DNA of 64,000 nucleotides from Xenoacremonium recifei (lineage: Eukaryota > Ascomycota > Sordariomycetes > Hypocreales > Nectriaceae). Position 1 is the stretch's first letter; each line of letters starts with the position of its first letter. The position numbers were made by a program, and so were the translations under genes. The notes below the pieces were generated by a model, which saw nothing but the letters and a program-made list of their open reading frames with translations, searched no databases and was not told the DNA's origin. The stretch is from the NCBI GenBank assembly GCA_012184525.1, contig WOFQ01000016.1:434001-498000 (forward strand). The letters are read 5' to 3'. Shown here in pieces: positions 44,378 through 56,228 of the stretch.

Positions 44378-45076
44378 AGAGCTGGAAGAGAGTTTATGGG
44401 ATTAGGTGCAGAAGACTTAGATTCAGTGGCTGGCGAACTGCGTGGATGTGTAATAGATGATACCCAAATTACGAAAGCTGTCCAACCTTCACAAGCGGAA
44501 TGCTAAGGCAGTAGAGTAGAAGACGATACGATTTCTAAAGACAGAGCTATGTGATGAGATCCAGTTGTGTACGTCCCGAGAAGAGTCATAATCCTCCAGC
44601 CATTCATTTGTACTTTGAGCCAAACCACCACGCCACACGAGACTTCTCGTTTTGTTTCTCGGCATCGGATTCCGCGTCGGGGAGGCAAGCCACTATGTCT
44701 CGGAATGCCACCTCCTCTGTAGAATCCAACCGAGGGTGTCTCCTGAAGTCCATACCGTGCAACCGTCCACCACCGCCACCCAGAGGCCGGGAACCATTCC
44801 GAAGGGTCAAAGAGATCCTGTGTAATGTGTGACGGCAGTCATCCACAGATGACACCGCATTGCACTTGAGCGAGGCCGGCTGACGATTCAGTCGAAGTAC
44901 AGTCGATTATTAAGTTCTAGTGGGTTATCCTTGCACGCATTGCTGCCTCCGCGTAGGGCATCTCGTGCCTCGCGAAGGATGACGAAACACAATATGTCGG
45001 TAGAAAAAACAGAGACATTCGGGAGAACAGTTTAACGACGCCAAATCCGAACCAGTTTGCCTTCCCATTATCCGGC
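44378..45076. other. Convergent 3' region between the SPF45-type gene and ECM33
   Basis: About 700 bases. A minus-strand frame at 44604-44906 is open and contains a protein-like C-terminus (DSTEEVAFRDIVACLPDAES, ending WWFGSKYK) but has no early ATG; see findings. Otherwise 3' UTR sequence. Confidence 0.35.
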
Positions 45077-46389
45077 TTACAACAGGTGCACGATACCGAA
45101 GACGGCAGCGACAACAAGAAGACCCATGTTGGCGTTGGAGGCAACGGCGGCGCTATCGTCGCTGCTGGAGCTGCTCGATGAGTTGGAGGAGTTGGAATCG
45201 CCGTCATCGCCACCCGAGTTGGCCTCGGCGTTGTTGCTGGTGCACGACTCGCTACCCTGGATATCTCCGTCCTTCTTCAGGCCGTCGAAAAAGTCGCAGA
45301 AGTCCGAGATATCGGTGGTGGAGGTGACGGTGACGGATCCTCGGACATCATCGAGGGAAGGCATCTCGACCCTGAAAAGCTGATTAGCATTGCATACTAG
45401 ACGCAAGACAGGGCGTCAACTTACTTGGAGAAGTTACCGCGGAGAATGATGGCTCCAGCGACAGACTTCAGCTCGGGGAAGCCGTTGATGGTCTGCATAG
45501 CAGTGTTGTTCTGGACAGTCAAACCACCATCAATCTTTGTCAAAACAGGCATGCTGATGTTGGTAAGCTTGACGTTGTTGATGAAGGAGAGATCATCCGT
45601 CATCGTGGTCAGGTTGGGCGCGCTGAAGCTCAAGAGCTCGGGGTTGGTGTCGAACTTGATAGACTGGGTGACCTCAGACAACAAAGGAACGGAGAAGCTC
45701 TTCACGTTGGAGATCTGGATCTCGGCAGCAAGCTCGAGTTGGTCCATGGTGATGACCATGTTGTTTCCGTTGCTGGTGATGATAAGCGTGCCAGTAATGT
45801 TGACGAGATCAGAGTCGAAGCTGGTCAGCTTGGAGTTGTTGTCGATCTCGAAGTTCTTGACGGTAGCAACGCTGAGGCCACTAAGATCGCTAATGAAGGT
45901 ATCGGAGATCTGAATGCTGGTGACCTTGGTAACACCCGAGGTACCAAAGTTCAAGGTGCTGAGCAGAGGGAGCTTGATGAAAGTGATCTCGTTAAGGCTT
46001 CGCAGCGCGCTCATCTCCAAAGAGTCCAGAAGCTCGAGGCTCTGCATCTGGAAATTACCACCGATGGTGGCGAGGGTGGTGCTGGTGAGCGAGTTCAGCT
46101 GAGAGGCATTGTTGACGATGAAATCGCCGGTGATTTCCTCGACGGTGTTAAGTACGAGATCACCAGCCACGCTCGAGTCAACAGTGACGCTGGCGGCAAC
46201 GGTAGAGCAGGTAATGGTAGGCGTGGCCTCGGTGATCGTGATGTCCTTGCTGCAAGTGGAAGCTAGAAATCGATTCGTCAGCTGTGAATTTCGATACTCG
46301 AGCTCGTGCTGGGGGTGGATTGTTCACGTACCGGAGGCGACATTGACACCGATGGCCGCTAGGGCCGACATAAGAGCGAAGGAACGCAT
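45077..46389 (-). CDS. ECM33: Ecm33/Sps2-family GPI-anchored cell-wall protein
   Basis: Cell-surface glycoprotein needed for normal wall assembly in fungi; the exact molecular activity is unknown even in model species. Exons on the minus strand: 46332-46389, 45425-46262 and 45077-45371, total 396 residues. The signal peptide is MRSFALMSALAAIGVNVASA. The body is a receptor-L-domain/leucine-rich-like solenoid with repeated beta-strand units (IGGNFQMQSLELLDSLEM, LSFINNVKLTNISMPVLT, GGLTVQNNTAMQTINGFPEL) and several Asn-X-Ser/Thr sites. The last exon encodes VEMPSLDDVRGSVTV, CDFFDGL and a Ser/Asp-rich stalk, then a hydrophobic end (MGLLVVAAVFGIVHLL), fitting a GPI signal. Intron 2 splits the codon in NFSK-VEMPSL. 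Length matches yeast and Aspergillus homologues. Confidence 0.95.
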
Positions 46390-49300
46390 TGTGAGCTGAA
46401 AGGCAGGAGACGTTAGCATCTATGGTCTTCGTCGAGGTTTTGCAGGTTGAAACCTGGTCGAGCGAGCAGAAGGAATCGAGTGGCGGACGCAAGTGCTGGG
46501 AACAGGTCGGGGAAGCTGACTGTGCGCGATGTGTGAAGCCCCTAAATCTATGGCTGCCGTCCAAAACTTGCGACGGTAAGCAAAAGATGATGTTTGGGGT
46601 CGAATCAGAGATTCAATGGCGGAAGAAGCGTTTGTTGTGGTCCCCCTTTTTCGGAGCTCGAGATCTGCAGTGACAGTCGAGACGGAGCAGGGCAGGCGAG
46701 CACGGGACAGGCGCAACCGAAATCTGGCGATATGCGATAACGCGAGATGACGACGACGATGGTGGAGGAGGAGAGAGGAAGGTGAGGTCGAGGATGTAGG
46801 AGGAGAAGAGAGAGGAGGAGAGGTCGAGGCCAAACAACAGACGGATGGGAGGAATGGAGAAGAAGATTTGGAGTTGAGCGGAGGGAAACAAGCACCAGCG
46901 AGACAGCCAAGCCAGAGACAAGACAGTCAAGGTGTCCAGTCAGTCAAACAAGCTCGACAGGTCTTGCTTGCGGGCTCTTTTGGGGCAGGTATCAGGTATT
47001 ACGAGGCCGCCAAAGCCAAAACGCGCCTCGGCCAAGCAACGGGATGGGGATGGGCCTCGGACGCCGTAGAAACGGAACGGACAATGCGTTGCGTGCGCAA
47101 GAGCGGTGCAGGCTCACCTTGGTGATTGATTGGACCGGAATCTCCTTAGTCGTTCTGGATTTCTTGGTTTCGATCCTGGGCGTTCGCGCGGCAACGAGAG
47201 CGAGATGCGCGAGCGACGGGAGAGGACGAGAATTAGGTGCGAGTTTCCTCTAAGAAAAATTAGGCGAAAGCTGGGAGAGCGAGGAGCGCGGGATGCGACT
47301 CTTGGGCCTTAAACGAGCGGCGGGAATCGAAGAAGAGCTGGACGAGGCGACGACGAGACGACGACAACGGGAGAGAGGAAGGAAGGAGAGGAGGGAGCAG
47401 AGCAGAGAGAGCAGCCAGTGGAAGAGATGAATGCCACTTGCTCGCTCGGTGGCTCGCTCGCTCACTCCCACCTACCGATTGCTTCATCAAATCAATGCTA
47501 GGCCGGCCAGGCTAGCTAGCTCCAATGCTCTGATCCATGGAACCTGAATGAACCCAACCTGGCAGAGCTCCAGCTGGTGGCTGCGAGGCCGGTGGGGCCG
47601 CGACCCCCAGTGGAGGCTTTGCCCTGGCCCCCGGGTGTGGATGGCTCGAGACGCAGCCCTGGAAGAGCCAATGGCGCCCCAATGGTCCAGCGATAGGCAC
47701 CAATTCCACCGAACAGCCAGGGCCGTCAGGGCACCCTTCCAGGGCTTCCAGGGCACGGCCCCGCGGGAATCAGGGCAGCAGGTCTCCTACGCCCACCCCC
47801 GGGCCGGGCTCCATCATCGCCGCATCACGAATCTCTTGCCTCTGGCCGGTCCATTTCGGGGGCATTGCTCCATGCCATCGTTCCCTCGTGCAATTGAATC
47901 CAAGACCCAAACATATCTGTGCATATTACTCGGCCTGCTCTCTCCCGCGTACAGCAAGCCTAGCTACGGATCGCACGGGACGTCCTCGCCGAATTCACGG
48001 CCGACATTGATGAAGGGCCAAACATCCACATCCTTATCTCAAACAAGGACGTCCACTAACACAATTGTACCAAGTTTTACGAGCGAGAGGTTAGTGGTTA
48101 GGTATTGGGGCCAGTTCGATGTTTTAGAGAGGTTTAGGAATAGGCTTTTGTGGTCTTGGTTAGGTATTCAAGCCATGGTTAGAGATCGGGTTATTGGGAC
48201 AAATCTTTAAAATTCGAGAGTTGCTGTATTTTGCCGTGGTTTGGCTGTGATTTTTCACTGACACGACACGACGGGGAAAAGGGGGGATCCCAAAGACACC
48301 ACTCCAAAGGGCCCGCCAACGAAAATGTCTATCCATGATCCGACTACACTCCATCCCAGCGATTGAGTTTGGACGGCCAAGAGCCCGAGGCCTGCCAAGC
48401 TGGCTCGTATATCCCGCTCCTCGACAGGACAGATAACTCCTCCCTCTGCCGGGGCCTCCCTCCCAGCTACGATCTGATCCCCCCCAGCAGGCGAGATTTG
48501 CCAAGTTGGATGCTCCATTCTCCCAGCGCTTCCCCCATGCTGCTCGATGGACACTCCGCTCCGGTTGACAATCGCTAGCAAGGATTTTCCTTTGGTTACG
48601 GGTGGGTGAGGTGTCGCTGTTAGCCGGTGACCTCCTGTGCTGTCACCCCTCAGACCGGATTTGCCCATTGCTCTGGCAGCTCAGGGCCGTTCAAGCCCGT
48701 TGAACCTTGGGTTCGCTGGCGCCCCCCCAGACCGTGGGTGCGGCCCGACGGCACCAAAGGTACTCGCTAGCAGAAACTCCCCCCCAGCGAATATCGCCCC
48801 CTGGTGGGAAAGTCAATTTGCGGCCGTCTGCTGGTCTTCATTCGAGCTTCGGCCAGCTTGCGTAGCCTTCTGAGAGGCAAAGAGGGTCGCTGCTGTCTGT
48901 CTCATCTCGCATCCGAGGCCCGGCCGTCATGCTGCGTAGGCAGGGCAGGGCAGGGTACATATTCGTGTTCCTCTGCAGAGTACATACGGACATGAACTGT
49001 GCAGTCTGGTGCATGCTTGCCACTGCATGACGCAGCGCTACTGTCATGTTAGAGTCGAAGGGTGTCAAGACGCACAGTCACTATTACCGATCAGACCCGG
49101 AGCAGGGCCAAATGAGGAGCATGCCCCCAAGCAACACGAGATGATAGTCCGCGCAGACAACCAGATTGCAAGAGTCCAGGCCTCGGGAGACCGATCTGTC
49201 TCATCACATGCCAGGTGGCATGCAATTGCTAGTCCGGCGGTTCACCAAATTTGCTGCACTGCAGTGCAATATATCCGCGTCTTTCCCTATCGAGTCTCTC

Positions 49301-50895
49301 AAAGAGACGCGGCCGATGAGTGTTCCGGGTCCTCCGGCAATACCTATCCCATCTCAGAAGGTCACACTACCACTTGCAAGAACAAGCAACTATTATTCCT
49401 GGCTCAAAAGGCCTGGCAATCCCATCAACCCTTCGCCAGAGGGAGCCTCGCCAAGCTCAATGCATCGTTTAAATAATTGTTCCCTTGCCTGGTCCTCCCT
49501 CAACTGGCGGCGATAGTCCATGTTGAGGGGTTGTCGCGGTGGTGTGTCCATGCTGGTCGATCTCGAGCAACCACTTCGTATCCCGTCAAGGAACACGGCA
49601 CATCGGCAGTTGTCATCGTTGTCTGCTGTCGTGGCAAGCTTTGTGTCTGGTATTCCTTCGGCACTCACGATCCGGAGAGGAGACTCGAGATGTCTGAATG
49701 GCAATGTTCGTTCGTCTTTCACAGACTCGACAACCACATGCTTCACAGCAGCCGCGCCGGCCTTGCTACAGCGACGCCCTCCGAGGGCGTGACCCGATTT
49801 ACCCCTGCCCCTGGCTGCAAGGGCTTGCGCCAATGCCTCGTCGCTCGAAAGCTTGTCCTCATCTCCCTGGAACATCATCATTCGAAATCGGCATCGCAGA
49901 AAACGCCGCGACACGTGCCGTGATACCGCAATTGCAGTTCTCACCATCATCCCCGTATGTCGACATGCCTTGCTGGCATGCTCGCTGCCGTGCTTCAGGC
50001 TCACAGCCTCGCATTGGACGAGCTGGGCTGGCATCCGGCATGCTCTTCCCGTTGCTGTGGTGGCCGGTGGATCGCCCGCATATCGTCTGCCATCCACACA
50101 TCACACGCTTCGCAAATCCGTGCCGTGTTGTATCCGCTCCCTGACGCGTTCCAAGAAGTTTTTTCTTCTGGCTCTTCTTTTTCAGCACCTCCACAGACCA
50201 CTAGAGCGTCTGGCGCGGCCTGGCTCCCGGGACTTGTTTCTTGGGGCCAGAACCGGCTTCGTCATCCGTCGTACGTGGGTTCTGACTGCGCGGGGAGATG
50301 GAGATCCTCGAGCTTCCAGGATTTGAGGCTCCTCACTCATCACCGTCGTGATAGGCAATCCCTGGTTAGAACAATGCTCATAATATCAGGTCGAATCGTA
50401 GCCCGGCGATTATAACCTCGACTCAGCGTCGCCTTCGATTTAACCGCAACCCCCTATATTGTGGCGGGCGCGCGTCCCACCAACATCCCTGATCCAATGG
50501 CGCCCGCCCCAACATCCTGGAACGGGCATGGCGGATCGGCGATGACGACTAGGCACAGTATGAATCGGTTGTTTCGAGATGCTGTCTCCCGTTGACCTGA
50601 ACCCACGTTGTGATGAAGATTGCCGTGATCCTCGACGACTAAATGTCCTTGGTCCGACAACGACGAGAAACATCGTCTTCACGGCTCCGACTAACAAATC
50701 GAAGTGCCCCATGCCTACGTATCAACGTCACAGCAAGCACGGTCTTGGACTACAAGTATGGCGTCACATCGGCCGAGCATATCATTCTGTGACGCTGCCA
50801 ATATCGAACCTGCATGATAGGCTCCCTGCTTGCAATTATTCTCAATTATATCTGATATGATCAACAGACTCAGCCACGATGACGGGATCGATCTC
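46390..50895. other. Gene-poor 4.5 kb between ECM33 and the DNA glycosylase gene
   Basis: The left ~450 bases are very C/T-rich on the minus strand and fit the ECM33 leader and promoter. 47.5-49.3 kb shows only chance-like frames; an A/T-richer patch at 48080-48210 has the decamer GTTAGGTATT twice. A possible spliced minus-strand gene at 49393-50340 is listed separately. No tRNA or mobile element was found. Confidence 0.4.
49393..50340 (-). CDS. Possible spliced gene, structure and function unresolved
   Basis: The minus-strand frame ending at 49393 reads protein-like over ~155 codons: GDEDKLSSDEALAQALAARG from 49866, and near the end NMDYRRQLREDQAREQLFK, CIELGEAPSGEG and GLPGLLSQE. A good acceptor (TTCCAG) precedes the first of these at 49867-49872. 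Upstream, an ATG at 50340 opens MSEEPQILEARGSP, and another frame gives KRRARRKNFLERVRERIQHG near 50170. I could not find one splice pattern that clearly joins them. No family is recognised. It may be a real lineage-specific gene or a chance frame; codon bias is moderate. Confidence 0.3.
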
Positions 50896-52065
50896 TCATT
50901 CCATCGTGCTCACGTCAGTCTCCTCTACTCTCCACATGTACCACATGAAGAGGCTGCGATAGGGCGCAAACTTGTCTGACAACTCCTTCATATCCTGCTC
51001 CGACATGTACTTCCATTTGCCTCCTTTGGATTTGAGTTTCGCGACATCCCGCCCAACAAAGGCCGCCATGCCTCTCTGAACGCCCAGATCACCGAGCGAG
51101 AAGACGTCCATCCGCTTTAGCCCAAAGCAGGCAAACATCTCGACGGACCATTTCCCCAGGCCACGAACCGCGATCAGCTTCTCCATGACCTCCTCGTCCG
51201 ATGCATCATGTAACATTCTCGCGCTCAGCTCCCCGTTAGTGAACTTCTCAGCCAGCCCTTGGATGTACTCGGCCTTTCGCTGGGAAAGCCCTGCGGTGCG
51301 CAGCTTCTCGATGGAACAAGCTGCCACCTGCGAAGGGTGCGGAAACCGCTCGCCAGGCTTTGCATCGAACAGGGCGACAAACTTGGCTTTGATGGACTTT
51401 GCAGCCGCGCCTGAAACCTGCTGGCTGATGATGCCGCTCGAGAGACTTTCGAATGGGTCGATACGCTCGGCGAGGCCGTTCGGTGAGAAGACCTGGCAGT
51501 AGTTCTTCTCGATGAGCGGCCGCATACGCTCATCAACTTTGATGAGGTGCTCGCAGGCTTCTTCAAGTAAATTTGCCGTTGTGATCTTGATGCTCCCAAC
51601 CTTTGATGGCGATACAGACTCAATGTCCCGCGATGCCACCACTCGTGATGTCTCTGGTGATAGCAGTGGCGCATTCGTCAGATGCGGATCAGCAAGACGA
51701 GTGGCCGCCGTCGTCTTGAGCTTCTTGCTCACACCAGAAGGTTGTGCGAGGAGACCTACGGCACTGGGTGTCGGTGTCAGTGGTGGTCTCGCGCTTATGC
51801 GTTTCTTTGTAGGCGTCGTCGGAGCTGCCGGCTCTGTATCTGACGATGCTGTTTTCCGCTTGCGACCTGTCTTCGGCGCTGTGGCCTTTGTTGTGGGAGG
51901 TTCCAGCTTAGGCGCCGCCTGGGTTAATAGGCGGGATGAACGTCTTGGAGCCGTCATAATCCGTGAGGTGGTGAAGCTTGCCTGAAGCTTCGACCCGATG
52001 TGTAGGCTGGTGAGTTGATTTGTAAGTGACCGTGAGGACTGTAGAGGCCGTGAAGCTGTTTGCAT
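50896..52065 (-). CDS. MAG1: DNA-3-methyladenine glycosylase, HhH-GPD (AlkA/Mag1) family
   Basis: Base-excision repair enzyme that removes alkylated purines. Single exon, 389 residues. The catalytic domain runs from ~170 to 385: the ISQQVSGAAAKSIKAKF region, the helix-hairpin-helix LIAVRGLGKWSVEMF (~297-311) and the following DVFSLGDLGVQRG, where Asp326 lines up with the catalytic Asp of AlkA-type enzymes. The first ~36 residues are rich in Ser, Arg, Thr and Gln and lack acidic residues (MQTASRPLQSSRSLTNQL), like a mitochondrial presequence. A second in-frame Met37 (51957) begins MTAPRRSSRLL and is followed by basic clusters (GRKRK, TKKR) that look like nuclear signals. The gene diverges from ANP1 across a 1.4 kb region. 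Confidence 0.94.
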   Translation of the reverse strand: MQTASRPLQSSRSLTNQLTSLHIGSKLQASFTTSRIMTAPRRSSRLLTQAAPKLEPPTTKATAPKTGRKRKTASSDTEPAAPTTPTKKRISARPPLTPTPSAVGLLAQPSGVSKKLKTTAATRLADPHLTNAPLLSPETSRVVASRDIESVSPSKVGSIKITTANLLEEACEHLIKVDERMRPLIEKNYCQVFSPNGLAERIDPFESLSSGIISQQVSGAAAKSIKAKFVALFDAKPGERFPHPSQVAACSIEKLRTAGLSQRKAEYIQGLAEKFTNGELSARMLHDASDEEVMEKLIAVRGLGKWSVEMFACFGLKRMDVFSLGDLGVQRGMAAFVGRDVAKLKSKGGKWKYMSEQDMKELSDKFAPYRSLFMWYMWRVEETDVSTME

Positions 52066-53477
52066 CCGGCAGTTCAGTTGCCGACAAAATCAAGGCGCGA
52101 TTCGCAATTCCCGTAGTAAAAGGCGTCGTTTGACCATACGATCGGGTATGATTGAGGTGCTTGTGTGAGGTTGCGATGCTCACGTCGTTGAGCTTGTTCA
52201 CGTTGATGACGGAGCGAAGTGACGCCCTGCCGATTATTGGTTCAGCTGAACGGGGTAAGGCTAGGGTGTCGTTCAAAGCGTATGACAGAGTTGCACTACT
52301 GCAATTGAAGAATCAGAGTGAGATCAAACAGCCTCGAAAGGCTTGGCACTGTCAAAGAAAGAACGAATTGGAAAGTATTGCACTCGCGTGCGGAGAACTG
52401 GCACAAGAGATCTTTTCCAGAATGTGCAGTTGATCGACCGATCCGTGACGTTGAGCAAAGTGCTAGTTTGATATACTTCAAAGGTTAATCGAAGGCACTC
52501 CGAGGCGTTGGGGGCCAAATAAGGCTGTTTAGTGCCGTGGAATTATATTCTCGTCTACCTATGCAACGATTTTTGCTACATAGTGATCGATAAGCCGGCC
52601 ACATTGTCATTGTCAGTAATTTCTTGGAGCCCCTTGTACATTGTCGTGGCACAGTGTTGTTACTGGGCGCTTGAGTTTCGAGGGTCGATTTCCAGAGCGA
52701 ATCAACGGATGAGGCGCAGGGGACCAGCTACGGGGAGGACACAGAGTTTGCAAGACTCGGGAAAGGCTTAAAATTGAGTCTCAACGTCTTCAGACTCAAT
52801 CCATCCGCTTGCGTTGCCACATGCCAGAAAACGGTCAACCCAATATTTGCCTTCAGGGTAGCTGCTCTCGTGTTAAAGGGGATGATCTCCTGAATTCGGG
52901 ACTCCGATGGATCATTTCACCGTCCCCAGCCTGGCATGGAACGCTGCTAAATTAGGCGCACTGCCGCCTCTGGGCAGCCCGAGCGTTAGGGCGCGACCTA
53001 GGGGGTACTTGACACGCGCCGGCGGGCACGGGCAGCCAATGGTATCTGGCCGGTACCCTGCAAGGACGCAGGTAAGCTTTTCCATCCTGATTAGCCGTCG
53101 TGCTCCGTAATAAGCTGCTGGTTTTTGGACGGATCCTCGCTGCAGTGTCTCTCCCTCTCCGTCTGTCCAACTTCCTCTCCGTCAAAGGCGTCTTCATCGA
53201 ACCGGCACAGCCCGTCAGATTGGTCCAGCATCTCTTCGCCGCCGCTCTGGTGCCATCAGTCCCTCGCTTGTCCCCCATCCGCCGCCCTGTCGACGCTCCC
53301 TCTGGCCCGGCGATCTCTTATCTGGCCACTCCGAGTCCCCTTTCATCCCTCGACTACTCCCGCGGCCGACAATCATCGACGACGACGACAGATCTCGCGT
53401 GCCCAGCTCACCCCGACCGAACCCGATTCTTGTGGTAGAGGGCGGTGACGAGGAACCGTCCGCCCGGAGAGCCCGCC
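52066..53477. promoter_or_regulatory. Divergent region between MAG1 and ANP1
   Basis: About 1.4 kb holding the promoters of both flanking genes. The right ~350 bases are C/T-rich and resemble the ANP1 leader. Open frames here have no motif and are not called. Confidence 0.4.
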
Positions 53478-54969
53478 ATGCTTCTTCCCAAAGGCGGCAT
53501 CAACTGGAAAGCCGCGAGGGCCCAGCTCCCGCCGACCAGGGTGATATGGAATTTCGTGACCCGGACACGGTTTCTTCTGCTCGTCGCCATCACGGGCATC
53601 GTCGTGCTATTATGGCGCGGCATCTCTAGCTCGGCGTCGGAGATGCAGAGGTGAGGCGACCCCGGAGACGACAAATCCCCCGAACCCCCCTTGACTGACA
53701 CGGATGCAGCTTTTACTGCTGGGGGCCTTCCAAGCCTCCCATGGACATGACGCAGAACGAGCATGCCCGATGGAACGCCCATCTGCAAACACCAGTCATC
53801 TTCAACCACCACGCGCCGTTGGAGATCAACTCGACCACCATCGAGCACGTGGATCTCAACCCCATCGCCGCCACCCGCAAAGCTCTCACGAACGAGGAGC
53901 GCATTCTCATCCTGACCCCCCTCAAGGACGCCGCCGCTCACCTGTCCAAGTACTTTGAGCTGCTCGCTGAGCTCACGTATCCTCATCACCTGATCGACCT
54001 TGCTTTCCTCGTCTCTGACTCGAAGGATGACACCTTGGCTGTTCTCGCGTCCGAGCTCGACCGCATTCAGAAGCGACCCGACCAGATCCCCTTCCGCAGT
54101 GCGTTGGTGGTTGAGAAGGACTTTGGCTTCCACCTGAGCCAGAATGTCGAGGAACGTCACTCGTTTGAGGCTCAGGGCCCGCGCCGAAAGGCCATGGGTC
54201 GGGCCAGGAATTATCTCCTGTCGACTGCCCTGAAGCCCGAGCATTCTTGGGTTTACTGGCGTGACGTGGACATCGTTGATAGCCCACGGAAGATCCTTGA
54301 GGACTTTATTGCCCATGACAAGGATATTCTTGTTCCCAGTATGTCATATTATTCCGCTGTTACAATTTATGGCCCACTAACATGTGAACCAAGACATCTG
54401 GTTCCACCGATACAGGGACGGCATTGATATCGAGGGACGATGTGCGTAATACTTGCCCCAAATGGATTGGAGGTTGCTGACCCGTGTACCCAGTTGACTA
54501 CAACTCTTGGATTGAGTCTGACAAGGGCCGAAAGCTCACCAGAAATCTCGACAAGGACGTCGTGCTCGCTGAGGGTGAGTTCTATGTCAACGGTCGCCTT
54601 GAAAACGACACAAGCTGACGACCGACTCTATAGGATACAAGCAGTACGATACCGGCCGTGAGTATATGGCCAAAATGGGCGACTGGCGGGAAAATAAGGA
54701 TGTCGAGATTGAGCTCGACGGCATTGGTGGCGTCAATATCCTCGTCAAGGCCGATGTCCATCGATCTGGTATGTACCTCTATTTTTCCTGACGGAGAACT
54801 TTTGACTAACCCCGTTGAAGGCATTAACTTCCCGTGCTATGCATTCGAGAACCAAGCCGAGACCGAAGGCTTCGCCAAGATGGCTAAGCGAGCGGGCTAC
54901 CAGGTCATCGGCCTTCCCAACTACGTCGTCTGGCACATCGACACCGAAGAGAAGGGCGGCAACCTATAG
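53478..54969 (+). CDS. ANP1: Anp1-type mannan polymerase subunit (GT62)
   Basis: Golgi type II membrane protein of the Anp1/Mnn9/Van1 family; in yeast Anp1 is part of M-Pol II, which extends the alpha-1,6-mannan backbone of N-glycans using GDP-mannose. Six exons: 53478-53650, 53710-54338, 54394-54441, 54494-54574, 54634-54768 and 54821-54969, total 404 residues. The membrane anchor is at ~32-46 (FLLLVAITGIVVLLW). Conserved blocks: NEERILILTPLKDAA, GRARNYLL, the metal-binding region YWRDVDIVDSP, NIWFHRYRDG and FDYNSWIES. The C-terminal block GINFPCYAFENQAETEGFAK with GLPNYVVWHIDTEEK is the Anp1 version; Mnn9 proteins end differently as I recall them. Every junction restores a conserved motif. 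Confidence 0.92.
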
Positions 54970-56228
54970 TCAATGGCGATCTGAGCGATGGGGATCGGAT
55001 ACACCTGACGCCTTATTATTTACTGCCCGGACTGGTCCGAAGGCAGTGGTCGGCGCCCTAACGAAGCGCAATGCTTGATGAGAACGCATGATGTCGAGTC
55101 ACCCACCTCGTGTTAATCCCAAACTGCTTGGTGCGTCCCGGCATCGCTATGACGAGCGCTTGGCGCGCTACGACCTTATCTTATTCCCTACCTTACCAAA
55201 TCTTCTTCCCCAAGTCTGCAGGGGAACAGGACGCATGCGAGCACAGACAGCCTCAATGCGGCCACATCTAGGGGGGTTGTTGTGATAACACGGGCTTGGA
55301 ACTTCTTTTTGAAAAGCGAACTGGATGCTTCGCTGTAATAATAGACTTTGGTTATTTACGTTGTCAATACGGGGGCGTGTCTGGCGGCAAGGGTGGTTCG
55401 CATCCGGAATAGAAGCGCGATGGCACAGGCGAAACTGACAGGCATGGTCACGTTGGTTGTTGGGAGTTCCGAGTGAGGTATATAATATAAATTCGAGCTA
55501 CTTATGTCAAAAGAGTTTGAAATTTTGTTGCTAAATGCATCTACATGCGAGTCGGCATCTAAGGGCAACCCCACGGGGAAACAATGCCAGGTTGATAGGC
55601 GAAGGAATGGGGCCAGACCTGGCTACGTATTTTGTAGATTTATGAATTTGATGACCAAGATATGATTGGAGCCCTTGGTAGCCAGCTTGCACTACCAAAC
55701 ACGACACCTGACTCGAGTCATACGTCGAACAAGAAATGTAATTACTGAATTGCGCCTTTCGTGATAGCGTCTCGATATCAATCATTGAGACCCACCCAAT
55801 AGGTGCCTTGGGGGTTGAAGCGACCATGTGAAATGGTGTCACCTGACCGGCAAATCCGCGGCTAAGGCGACCAGGTGCCGTCATCGTCCCGCCAAAGGTA
55901 TAGGCGACGATAAGTCTTCCCTCCCAGGCTACAACACTGCTCACTCCAGTCCACGACGACGCTGACGACGAACACGACGAAGGATCTTGGTATCTCCGTT
56001 GCAGAGGTGTCTGTGAGTTGATACTATAGACTTGGCGATCGCCGGCTTCTTTCGTCCTTCTAATATCGTGACGGATTCCAGCCCGACCCCACCATCCCCA
56101 AACCACAGCCGAATTGCTTCCACGGCTCCTGAGCTTCCGACATCTACAGCCGGCTCCGTGACGGGATCGCGAGACCCTCTCGACATTACATTCTCTAGAA
56201 CGACTTCGACGTAGCCACAGATACCGCA
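54970..56228. other. Intergenic region between ANP1 and SNF7
   Basis: About 1.26 kb. It should hold the ANP1 3' UTR and the SNF7 promoter. A 699-base minus-strand open frame (55531-56229) ends against the SNF7 start and shows no motif. Nothing else is supported. Confidence 0.4.

Noticed and set aside
47548..48210. 220-codon plus-strand frame in the ECM33-MAG1 gap
   Set aside because: Composition and codon use look random, no domain or signal, and overlapping frames on the other strand are similar in length.
48080..48210. Telomere-like or repeat element in an A/T-rich patch
   Set aside because: Only two copies of GTTAGGTATT and scattered TTAGG-like strings; no tandem order and no inverted or direct repeat borders.
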